From assembly GCF_042453785.1 (NCBI RefSeq), contig NC_091669.1, positions 12,784,501 through 12,848,500 of the forward strand: a stretch of 64,000 nt of DNA, read 5' to 3'. A model generated the notes under the pieces. That model had not been told where the DNA came from, ran no database searches, and saw only the letters and a list, made by a program, of their open reading frames with translations. Made by a program: the position numbers and the translations under genes. The DNA comes from Malus domestica. Lineage: Eukaryota; Streptophyta; Magnoliopsida; Rosales; Rosaceae. Every line of letters begins with the position of its first letter. Positions within the stretch are counted from its first letter, which is position 1. This document shows, in pieces, positions 54,057 to 64,000 of the stretch.

Positions 54057-57009
54057 CATTATCAGCACGCTCTTGATGCCGCACTAAAGAGAGTTTGTTC
54101 TTCAATCAGGGGAGTATTAGTTTTAATAATTTTTTATGATTAATTTATTATTTTATTGAATTGATCTACATGCTATTGATTCAATTTAATTTTTCTTTGT
54201 TGAACGTGATACAACGCATTGGAGATGCAATTTCGGCTTTCCGAGAATGATCTTTTACAAAATTCAAAAAAGGCACAGTTGTTTTCTGCCAATCAGGTTC
54301 TTTGAAAATAAATTAAGATATTTGAAATTCTTTCCATAAAAAAAAAAGGAAATAGTCTTGCCGACCTAACACTAAGCCAAGGCTGCAGCTCAAGGCTTGG
54401 GCGCTAGGTCAACGTCATTGTGATGTCATCGTGAGGCATTAGCCTTTTTGGGCTTTGCTACGTGCGTGGAATAGGCCCTAGGCCTGCGTTTAACTTGCTG
54501 GCCTTACTGCCCTTCCAAGCCTACAGAGCCATCACCATTTTTACTGGGCTCCCTCACGATCCAACTCGCACTTGACTAAGCCAACCGGCTCTGGGGCTTG
54601 TTCCGGAAACTCGACCCAACCAACTCGCCTGCAAGCTTTTGTTTGTTGGGCTTGTATGGCGCCAAACTGAAGTCAGCAAAGCTGTGCTTCCGTCGTACCT
54701 TGGTCCAAAGCCAGCAACTTAATGCTGATGGGCTCTACCCTTCTTCCATTAGCCCACTAAACTTGCAACCACTTTGGATTGCTCAGCATCTATGGCCCAC
54801 CCCTTGCAGCTTATTGTAGGTCGTGCCTCACACAGTCAGCCAACACTTGTTAGGTTGTGGTTTTCTCGGCCATAACCATTTTTTTTGGGCTTTTCTTTTG
54901 AATGGCCCGCAGTCGTCTATCCCAAAATATGGCCTGAATATTTATATTATTTTGCTTCTACGATTGACCCTGAATGGTCTCGACCTATTGAATTAATTAA
55001 AGTGACCAGCAATCCATTAATCTGATAATTAATCCAAAATTATTGACATGAAATTCACTTTTTGGCAATTAACGATTCCATAAATTATTTCTTTTGTTTG
55101 AACCATTGACTCACCTTTGTAGTCCCGAAGCACTCATACTTAAGTTCCTAAAGCAACTTAAATCCCCTACACTTAGTTGTATATTGTATTATGTGTTCTT
55201 ATATGTACCTACTTTTATGAATCGGAAGTTAATAACTAAACTCGAATCTATAATTTCGAATTTAGTGTCTTTGAAACCCGAAGTTTCATAAAACAATACA
55301 CCCATGAAAACCTGAATTTTTCATGTAAACTAGGTCTTAGAACCCGAATATTCTAACTTTGATGCTTATGGATATATTATTTTCATAGCACCAATCACAA
55401 TCGTGTTCCCTCCATTAAGTGGATTGTCGTACCGTAACAAGTTCGATTTCACTAATTTAGGCATTTCTTGATAGAAACCACTTTCTGTGGGTACAAGATG
55501 TAATCTCCACTTGACTATCAAGAAGCTAAGAAACCATTGAAGGCAATAATGGCATGGAAGAGTTGAATAAGCCTCCGCCATAATCTTCATTCGAAGACTT
55601 ATGCCCAAAACATTACAAAGGGAAATACTTCCCGAACGAGGATTCCATGGCTCTCTGGCTCGCTTCTACGAACCGTTTAATCATGAAAGATATTGCTTGA
55701 AGCACACCATGATTACATCCATGAATGACTACAATTCCGAAGTTTATAAATCCGATTGAATTTTGACTAGAGAATACTTTTCTCGTCCTTTCATGTTTGT
55801 AACTCGCTCCTGAAGCAGCAGTGTAGAAAGCGAAAGTTTACCAAATTCTCAGATCAAATTACTACCATAAACTTGAGAGAAAGGTATAGACCTAGCTTCA
55901 GCTAAAGTCTACCGAATGATATAGACCCAGTTCAGTTGGATTCTATCGAATGGCTCGACCCAATTCGATCAAAGCTTATCGAATGGTGATGCCGTGCTTC
56001 AGCAAGGATGCACCGAAGGGCATGCTCTGCTTCGGCAGAGGTGCATCGAAAGGTATTGCTCTGCTTCTACTTCGGCAGAGGCTTACTAGACAAACCCCTC
56101 CAGCTTTAGCTGGAGCCTACCGAACCCAAGTTTGGGTCTTTCTCTCTCATGATAAATTTCAAGTTTGTATTTACAACATATGGTAGAATCAGGTCCTGCC
56201 AAGGTGTGGCATCATGTCTGAAGTGTGATCCTTGGCACCTAAGACCTAAAACTTCAAGAATAAAGGATAATATTTCCAGAACCTTAACCCTGCATAATCT
56301 ATTTCCGTCTTGATGGAATAGATCATTGGTTATACACCTGTTTGTACCCCTACCAATGTCATTGAGGATTACCATTCTTGTAGTCAATATGTGAGATTGA
56401 TTTTGCTCCACCGAACACCATTGGAAGAGCAGAATTTTGACATGGATGGCCTTGTTGGCCAAATCCCCTTCGTAACTTTGGTTTACTTTGTGAACATTTT
56501 TTCTATGTTCTTGGATTCACATTTGGTGTTTGTTTTAGTTATGGATAATCTTATCGATCTTGTCCTCAAATATGAGTTAATTGAATCATGTTTCTTATAT
56601 ACATGTGACCGAATTCAATTAAACATGTGATTAGGTACGAATGTGGGAAAGTTAGTTGTCTGGATGAGTGTGATACTACATATACTAACTTTATACCTAC
56701 ATCACATCTCTAGAAATAACTTTAGGTCAATCCAACCTGATTAAGAGCATTGGCACTCTCCTTGTTGTATGAATGGTACCATTTAAGAGACCTTATATTC
56801 TCCCCGTTCCGGAAGAACGTTGTTGAGTCTTAAGGATATTCGAGAGAACAGTGATCATGAATGAAACCACTGAAGAAAATATAGTGGAATATCTTTACAC
56901 CACCTCCAAAAATGTGCCTGATGCTTTGCTTTAGGGCCAATAGGCTGTCTCCTAGCTGAGAACATGCCACATGTTGCCGACCTAGAACCTGGTAATTGAG
57001 CAGTTTATT

Positions 57010-57860
57010 TGCCTTTACACGACCATTTGGGACACTTAGGTTGAACAATGATGCCACGACGCATGTCCTTACCCGAAGTAAGGATCTTGTGCTTACAAGC
57101 GCAGTTTGCCAAGCTTGCCCATTGGGGAAATTGATTTTCTAAATCATCCCTAGCAAAGATACGAAACAACCCTATTTTTACAGTGGATTCAAGGGAATAT
57201 ATGTGGACTAATCCATCCAAAATGCGAACCAAATAAATACTTATGGTTTTGGTTGATGAATCGACAAACTGGTCACATGATTGTTCACACACATTGTTGC
57301 TAAACCTCTTGGCCGAATTTAAAGGGTTCACCATCCTAATTATCCCTTAAAGTCTGGAAGACTGGATAATGCCAGAAATTTTATATCAAAGATGCTTCGA
57401 TAAGTATTATATTTCTTTTGGGTTTATAATTGAACATCAAATTCCCATGTTCATCCTAAAACAACTCGCAGAGTGATCATAGAGCACAATTTAAATGATT
57501 GCCCAGACCTTGGTGAACGCACCAAGCTTTCGATTTTACCTAGGGTTATGCAATCTTGTATGCAGTTATGTTGGTCTGCCTTAAGGCCGATTGCCGCCCA
57601 ACAATTTTCGACGTTACAGTTTGTTATTGGGTATGAACCTGACGCTTTGTATTTACGAGTTTTGGGTGTGCATTCCATGTGCCAAGTTGCGCTGCCATAA
57701 CGAACCAATATGGGTCCTCATGTAAAGAGTGAATTTGTGTCGATTATGATTCTCATTCACATTAGCTTTTTAGACCCATTGCATGCGATCTCCTTACCGC
57801 CCATTTGTGGATTGTCACTTCAATGATACAGTCTTCCCGCCGTTAGGGGGAGATAAAAAC
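57010..57860 (+). pseudogene. Copia integrase remnant, copy 2
   Basis: Parallel to 10379-11230: LYTTIWDTxVEQxCHD-like GAG-pre-integrase sentence, CKHKILTS on the opposite strand as a shadow, then the integrase C-terminal words TLQFVIGYEPDALYLRVLGV (about 57610-57665). Near 57843 come GGDKNVNVPV and an ERSEFTWMLPTMSH-like sentence. It is broken by frameshifts throughout. Confidence 0.65.
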
Positions 57861-58669
57861 GTCAACGTTCCTGTAGAACGAAGCGAATTTACGTGGATGT
57901 TGCCCACTATGTCTCATCTCGATCCCTGTACCGTACAAGTTTGATAAGCAAGTGCAATGAATTCTAGTTTTAGAATGTTGCTTCAAAAGCATTCCTTTGA
58001 TCTAGCTAAAGTGACGAGATTGTATACCAGCTGCAAACATAACTGCAAAGATAAACGTACTTAACGGACGTCAAGTCAACATCCTCGAAGGGTGTGCCAC
58101 CCTTATTAGACGGTTTGGCCGCCCTTGTTGGATGGTTCGATACATCGGCGGATAACCAATCAATCTGTCTTAGCCTGAAGCATGACAGATCACTCGGTTC
58201 ATAGGATTCACTTCTCTAGAAGAGGAAGGTCACGACACAAAATGAATCCATACTTGATCGCTATCTCAAATCATTTCCATCTCATGAGATTAATCCGAAT
58301 AACTCTCGAGACTTAAAGCTCTTGGTCCAATATACTAGTTTGGATGAGATATTAGAATTGGAATGAGATTATCATCGATGATGTTTTCACTTATATGATA
58401 GCTACCGACATAAATGAAAAGCGACGATATTAAATCGTGTTCCGTTAATTAGTGACAATGTATAACTGATTAGAAAACCGAAATAACAATCATGGTTAAA
58501 TTCCTTACCAAAGTGTGTTTGGACCTATTATTTCTACACTGCCCGAGGTAACCTTGTTATGTTACATGTGGGAAAGGAAGCATACTGAAGTGAATGAAAT
58601 AGTGTGATATGATGTACGCCTTACGGTGCAAGGTTTCTCTCAAACGCCTTGTGATTGATAGCATCATTA

Positions 58670-59130
58670 TGAAATGTGGTTAGTGTTTCTCCATGAGGAT
58701 ATTAATACGGAGATTTACATGTCAGTTTCCAAAGAATTACATGGACTGGTTCAAATAGTTCCAAAACCACGAAACACCCTCTAACTCTTTTTTGAGGCGT
58801 TCAATTACGGATTAAACCAATCCGGCGAATGTGGTATACCCATCTAAGTGATTATTTGATCAGTCAGAGCTATAAATTATGTTCTTGCGTGTTAAACTAT
58901 GAAGTCTTATTACAAATTTCTAGAGTTACATTTTATGTTGATGACATGCATCTCGCTAAGACTCTAGAAGAGCTTGAGAAAATTACCTCGCACTTGAAGA
59001 CATGATTTGAGATGAAGGATCTTGTGAATACTCAATTACGCTTTAACCTGAAGTTCAAGCATTGTTTTGACGGTATTTTGGTATACCAGTCAAACTACAC
59101 CCTAAAGGTGTTACCTTTTGAGTATACATA
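58670..59130 (+). pseudogene. Copia reverse transcriptase remnant, copy 2
   Basis: MWLVFLHEDINTEIYMSVSK, FYVDDMHLAKTLEELEKITS, FEMKDL and DGILVYQSNYTLKVLP can be read on the plus strand with interruptions. The YVDD catalytic motif is intact here, unlike copy 1. The frames on either side are broken. Confidence 0.82.
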
Positions 59131-60255
59131 TGATCTTCCATACACTTTATGCAAATGAGGCCCTTAAAGAGGTTATGGAATCTGAAGTTCCATATCTGAG
59201 TTCAACTTTGCGCTTTGTTGTACTTAGCTCATTGTGTTAGATTGGACATCTCCTTCGCTGCCAATCTATTGGTAAAGATGCAACATTATGCCTACATGCA
59301 ACCACTGAATTGGTATTAAAGACGTTTTTCCACTACCCTGAAAGGTACTATGGATTTAGGCTAATCCCAACACATCCCGAGTGGATCTGACCCCCTTGAT
59401 CCTCGAAATGATGTTTGCCTTGTTTGTTATGCTGACGCATGTTACTTATCAAACCTGTACAAGGCACATCATGGTTATGTCTTTACTGTTAAGGATATCA
59501 CAATATCTTGGAGGTCCATGATATGACCTTAGTTGCAAAATCTTCGAATCATTCCAAGTACTTGTTATTTTTATCCATCATTAAGTCCCAATGACGATCC
59601 ATGAAGACTATGCCACATGTATCAACTCAACCAAGATACTATACATCAACGAAGTCAACGCCAAGACATATTACGCCTACATCAGCAAAGCATCAGGAGA
59701 TTGAAGTCATGCAAGCCATCCCAGACAACCTTGCCGACCTCTGCACCATGTCATTGCCAAAGTCAACCTTCCAGAAGCTTGTCTGAGGACTTGGTATGCC
59801 TAACTATTCATATGCAATGCTTATACTTCTCATTTAGAAGTTCTGTTAAACTTAAACTCAGTAGGAGTATCCAAAAGTATACTCACTTGATCTTAATGTA
59901 CTTTTTTTTCTACGATTAAGAGCATTTTTCCCACTGGGTTTTTGCTAACTAACTAGATTTTGACAAGACACCCATCCTGGGTTGGTCATAGCCTTGTGAG
60001 CTCTTCTACTTACTTCTAGAAGACATTTAGTTTTGACTTAATGAAACTTCTCACTTTTCTCTTTAGTCTATGGGTTTTTCTCCCACCTTGGGTTTTACCA
60101 TAGCGAGGTTTTGTGAGGTTTACCTTTTATGCATTCTTCCGTTAATTTGAGACTCACATTCGCTCATTGTGTCGACGACTTCATCAACTGAACTTACTTC
60201 ATCGCTGAAGACCTGATGTGCCATTTATGTGAGTATTTACACACTAAAGGGGGAG

Positions 60256-60534
60256 TGTTGCAATCCTATTAGATTAGGAATGTGATTGTGTAAATCCTAA
60301 CATATCTAGGATATCCTTATGGGATTCTACCATATCTCTTAGACTAGATATTATCGTATTATAGTTGTAATCGTATTGGGGGTAAGGAATTTACCTTCCT
60401 TACTACTCTAAATAAAGGCACAATGGGGTGGAATAAAACATACCTCACAATTACACATCTTTCTCTTTCTCTCTACTGTTGCCGCACCCCGTATCTCTGT
60501 TTTTATTATAGTTCAGTAAATTAGGCCTACAACA
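60256..60534 (+). repeat. 3' LTR of copia copy 2
   Basis: It starts TGTTGCAATCCTATTAG after AAAGGGGGAG and ends GGCCTACAACA, followed by the TAATA duplication. It includes the ACTACTCTAAATAAAGG box that the 5' partner lacks. Confidence 0.9.
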
Positions 60535-60539
60535 TAATA

Positions 60540-61049
60540 ATAATTAAGTTCATCAATTTTCCCTTCTTCTCGCCTCTCTATCTCTCTTCATCTGCCATAG
60601 CCTTGCTAATCTCATCATCATCCCAATCGTGATAAGAAATAGTTGCACACCCGTTTCTTCTCAACAATCTGCAAATCCGTTTCCTCTTCCTCCAGCCTTT
60701 TCTTCGAAGCACCCCCATCAAGATTTAAAAAAAATGAAAGCCCCATCATGAAAACTTCATCGGTAAACTCAAATGGCCACAACAATAGCAAGGAAAAAAA
60801 AAAGAATAGCCAGATGGATCTTCTTCAATTCAAGAGAAATAACTACCAGTTTTTAAGGCAAACGGACCAAGTGCATAAGCAGCTCAATTGGCCTCACAGC
60901 CTTGCTAAAAATTCCTCAAGAAAGAACCCTAAACAAAGTTAAAAAGAAAAGAAAAATTCCTTCAATTCCTATATCAATCCAACAAAGAAAGGAGATTTGT
61001 TCTTGATGAAGCTCACTTGATGATCGATAGCTTTGATGAAGAACAACAG
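60540..61049. other. Sequence between copia copy 2 and the next copia remnant
   Basis: A CT-rich start (CTTCTTCTCGCCTCTC) and a plus-strand open stretch at 60643-60942 rich in Ser, Asn and Lys, with no recognisable domain. I do not support it as a gene. It could belong to the Helitron-like or MULE-like block interrupted by the copia insertion. Confidence 0.35.
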
Positions 61050-61570
61050 TGTTGAGGAAAAATTAGAGTACACAAGTGTTGGAGTGACAAAACAAGTAAA
61101 CAAATTACTTACATTACACTCACAAAATATTACAACACAACAACTATCAAGGACTCAACTTAGAAGCTATGACACTCTTTCTTTCTAGAGACACACTCTA
61201 GACCACTCACACTCTTCACAAGACTACTCACTTACTAGCTAGGCTTCTCACTCTCCTACTTCTTGGTTCTTAACAGCACACATACGTACATATTTATAGG
61301 GAGGTTTGCTGACTTATACTATCACTAGAACTTTCTAGTGCATTGATTATGCATTGCACCGACTCATACAGTGCCCACCGACTTGGGCATGTCATTTTAC
61401 TATTTTTCTAGTTCTTTCTACAAAGATATTTTCGTTAGATATTTCTAGGCAAGCCAACCGACTTTGCAACTTGCTAGAATTATCTAACATTTTCTTAATA
61501 TGCATGCACCGGCTATTGCTAGAGTTCTTTAGAATCCAAACACCAATTGGGTTGGTGTTGATTTTCAACA
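61050..61570 (-). repeat. 3' LTR of the minus-strand copia
   Basis: It reads TGTTGAAAATCAACACC to TTTCCTCAACA on the minus strand, with CCCTATAAATATGTACG (TATAAATA at about 61291-61298) as promoter. The flanking 5 bases on the left are AACAG. The partner duplication is outside the element's surviving part. Confidence 0.85.
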
Positions 61571-63420
61571 CTCCATCTCAACACTAGCTCATTCTTTGCT
61601 CCATGTTGAGTTGACGACAGAGCTTTTCAAACTTGCCAGTGCTCAAACCTTTTGGGAACAAGTCCGTAATTTGTTCACCTGTATTGATCTGCCTTATCTT
61701 AATCTCTTCTTGCAAAACCTTCTCTTTAATGAAATGATATTGTACCTCCACATGCTTAGTTCTCGCAAAAAAGACTGGATTTCCGCCAAACGAATTGCTG
61801 ATTGGTTATCACAATACAATGGTACTGCATAATCTACTGGTTGATGTATATCACTTATCAATTGTACCAGCCATGCATTCTCTTGAGCTTCCATTGCTAC
61901 TGCTCTATACTCTACTTCTGTGGTTGACAAAGATATTGTTGGTTGTCTCTTGCTGCACCACGAAGCTACTCCATATTCTGAAGACATACCCAGTGGTTGA
62001 TCACTTGGTTTCATGATATCCTATGAAGTCTATGTCACAATAGCCAACCAGCTTACAGTCTTCACATCTCCTATGCAAGAGACTATAGTCAATTGTACTA
62101 TTTACATATCTCAATATTCGCCAAACCGCTTCTAGATAAGGCTTTTTTGGATTTTGCATGTACCGACTCATCTCACCAACTGCATAAGAAATGTTAGGTC
62201 GAGTTAGAGTCAAGTATATCAGACTACCTACCAATTGTCGATACATTGTTGCATCTTCCAAGTTTCTGCCTTCATATGCACATATCTTGACATTAGATTC
62301 CATCGATGTTGAGATTGGCTTGCATTCAAGCATCCCTAACTTCTATAACAAGTCTTTTGCATACTTTTGTTGACATAGAAATATCCCTTCTTGTGTGTGA
62401 TCAACTTTTAGTCCAAGAAGGTGCTTAAGTTGTCCAAGTTCTTTCATCTTGAACTGAACTGATAAGTTCTCATTTTTTCGACGAATTTCTTCCTCGTCAT
62501 CACCAGCGATTATTTGATCATCCATATACACTAGCATAACAGCTAACTTCCCTTCATTAGCTTTAACGAATCAGCTAGAATTTGATGTGCCACTGAGTAA
62601 CCGCTTTGTGTGAGAAATTCTACAATCTTGCCATACCACACCCTTAATGCTTATTTCAGACCGTAGAGTGTTTTCCTCAACTTGCACACTTACTCGGGAT
62701 GAGCTTTGTTTTCAAAGCCCATTGGCTATATCATGTAGATCTCTCGATCTAACTCTCCATGCAAGAAAGCATTCTTCATATCCATCTGGTACATGTTCCA
62801 ATCTTTGTTAGCTGCAAGTTCAAGTAAGACTCGTACGGTCGTAAGCTTTGCCATTGGACTAAACGTTTCATCATAGTTTAGTCCATACTGCTAAGAGAAG
62901 CCTTAAGCCACCAACTGAGCCTTGTACCTTTCAACTGAACCATCAAGATGACACTTTATCTTTTACACCCATTTGCAAGATAATGGTTTCGTATTCCTTG
63001 GCTTTGGCACCAAATCCCAAGTCTGATTCTGTTTAAGCATAGTGATTTCTCTTACATATTCAAAACTCTATGATGCTTCTTCAAACATCTCAGGTTCTTC
63101 TGATGCTCCATCAGCTGTGGCAGCATTGGCATACTTAGGATTTGGCTTTCGTGTTCTTGTTGACCTCCTTAGTTGTGATTATGGAGTTAATACTTCTACT
63201 TCACCAGGTCTTACTTCTCCTGGTTGTTCATACACACCAGTTTCCCAATGACTCTTAGGTACTTCTTGCTCGACATCATCTCCAGCAAGCAAATCTTCAG
63301 GTTCATCTGGACTCGTTTAGATTTGAGCAGTTTGCTCCCCCATCTTCTGCTGCAACTTATCTTCAAACTTTCTCAAGTTAGGCAATGCCTCGTTTCATGT
63401 ATGCTTGTATAACTACAATC
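61050..63420 (-). mobile_element. Ty1/copia retrotransposon, 3' half, minus strand
   Basis: On the minus strand, from 63420 down, the order is reverse transcriptase, RNase H, polypurine tract GAGATGGAG and a 521-bp LTR (61570-61050, TGTTGAAAATC...CCTCAACA). RT words include DETFSPMAKLTT, MDMKNAFLHGELDREIYM and [17 protein letters not shown], with YMDD as catalytic motif. RNase H words include [20 protein letters not shown] and QPTISLSTTEVEYRAVAMEA. ORFs of 64-110 codons survive, broken by several stops. Integrase, gag and the 5' LTR are absent, lost at the junction near 63420. This is a different family from the copies at 6605 and 53887. Confidence 0.9.
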
Positions 63421-63439
63421 CTATTGATAATCCTATGTA

Positions 63440-63850
63440 TGCTTGTATAACTACATACTATTGATAATGGTTCGCTTGAGCCTGCCTTTTTCAGTCAAGC
63501 TAATAAATTTCCAAAATGGCGGAAGGCAATGGCAAAAGAGTTCAACGCTTTACAACGTAATGGTTTTGGTTCATTTTCAATACTACATGAATATTCTTCC
63601 TAATAAATAAGTTTACAAAATTGAACGTCATTGTGATGGTTCAGTGAGCACAAAGGCTCGATTAGTGGCTAATGGCTTTCATCAACTAAAGCGTTTAGAT
63701 TATGGTGAGACATTCAGTTGATATCCATTTTAATTGGCCTATTAATCAAACTGATGTTCAAAATGTGTTTCTACATGGTTCTTAGAGTGAGGAAGTTTAT
63801 ATGCGGCAAGCTCCCAGTTTGTTGATTAGCAATGCCCGTTGCATGTGATA
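63440..63850 (+). mobile_element. Copia reverse transcriptase fragment, plus strand
   Basis: The plus strand reads FSQANKFPKWRKAMAKEFNA, LQRNGF, then (with frame breaks) LVANGFHQLKRLDYGETFS, NWPINQTDVQNVFLHGS and EEVYMRQAPSL. These are the N-terminal sentences of a copia RT domain, on the opposite strand to the neighbouring remnant. No LTR is seen. It meets the minus-strand element near 63420-63440. Confidence 0.85.
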
Positions 63851-64000
63851 AACCAGAGTCCTCTCTGGTTGCTGCAACATATTCCCATTCCAGCAAGGAT
63901 ACGGTTCTTAACTCCATCTCCAATAAGGACACACGAGTAGCAGCGCAGTCCGAGTCCAAGAAGGATTTCTAGTTCTATACTGATTGTATTTTATGTTTTT
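63851..64000. other. Right edge of the window
   Basis: CTGCAACATATTCCCATTCC and ATCTCCAATAAGGACACACG occur here with CGAGTAGCAGCGCAGTCCGAG. No gene or element end is recognised. Confidence 0.3.

Larger units (their letters stand above)
53887..60534 (+). mobile_element. Complete but decayed Ty1/copia retrotransposon, copy 2
   Basis: Same family as the element at 6605: LTRs begin TGTTGCA(G/A)TCCTATTAG, and the interior matches in order. A perfect 5-bp target duplication TAATA flanks it (53882-53886, 60535-60539). Copy 2 keeps the catalytic reading FYVDDMHL (58928 on) and a good polypurine tract AAAGGGGGAG before the 3' LTR. Its pol has many stops and frameshifts, and it cannot act by itself. 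It is 6648 bp, shorter than copy 1 mainly in the leader. The GC-rich leader segment is at about 54360-54960, the integrase remnant at about 57010-57860 and RT at about 58670-59130. Confidence 0.93.

Noticed and set aside
60643..60942. 99-codon frame with Ser/Asn/Lys-rich product
   Set aside because: Low complexity, no motif, no splice context and no start context of note.
1..64000. CRISPR arrays, operons, prophage or bacterial defence systems
   Set aside because: The repeats have no regular spacer structure, and genes have introns and plant-type transposons. The window is eukaryotic.

Overview
The window looks like nuclear DNA of a dicot plant. It is AT-rich and sparse in genes, with spliceosomal introns and plant-type transposons throughout (Ty1/copia, hAT, CACTA, PIF/Harbinger, MULE-like, Helitron-like, RTE-type LINE, Au-type SINE). 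The style of the repeats suggests Rosaceae, perhaps the apple/pear group, but that is an impression that was not tested by any search. There is no bacterial or organellar content and no CRISPR array.

Layout. 1-2837 is a degenerate long LTR full of internal tandem repeats, ending at a truncated LINE tail (2838-3460). 3966-4680 is a small two-exon gene. 6605-13879 is a complete but decayed copia element (TSD ttttc). 15524-16483 is a second two-exon gene. 18000-25340 and 26813-38045 are two copies of a tandem duplication. Each carries a prolamin-like (ECA1-type) secreted-protein gene followed by fragments of an unidentified gene. Copy A took a 520-bp SINE composite and a 3.4-kb hAT that splits its gene. 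Copy B has nonsense changes and took an 8.8-kb CACTA, which holds a 3.7-kb PIF/Harbinger-type element and the 5' end of an eEF2 gene. Because each copy is the empty site for the other's insertions, most boundaries can be read to the base.

38450-53880 is a mosaic of nested elements that have picked up gene pieces. A copia remnant is followed by two Helitron-like 3' termini on the minus strand (39441 and 43145). A 1-kb hAT-like element holds a DELLA/GRAS fragment. A roughly 9-kb block carries minus-strand exon fragments of a Nudix hydrolase, an HMG-box protein, a MADS-box protein and unidentified coiled-coil exons. A MULE-like element with about 160-bp TIRs carries a decayed FAR1-like domain. 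53887-60534 is a second copia of the same family as the first (TSD taata). 61050-64000 holds two copia remnants of other kinds in opposite orientation.

Only the genes at 3966 and 15524 look intact, and I can assign neither a biochemical function. The rest is transposons, pseudogenes and captured exons. The most notable feature is the number of recognisable host-gene fragments (eEF2, DELLA, Nudix, HMGB, MADS, FAR1-like) carried by several different DNA transposon types within about 18 kb.
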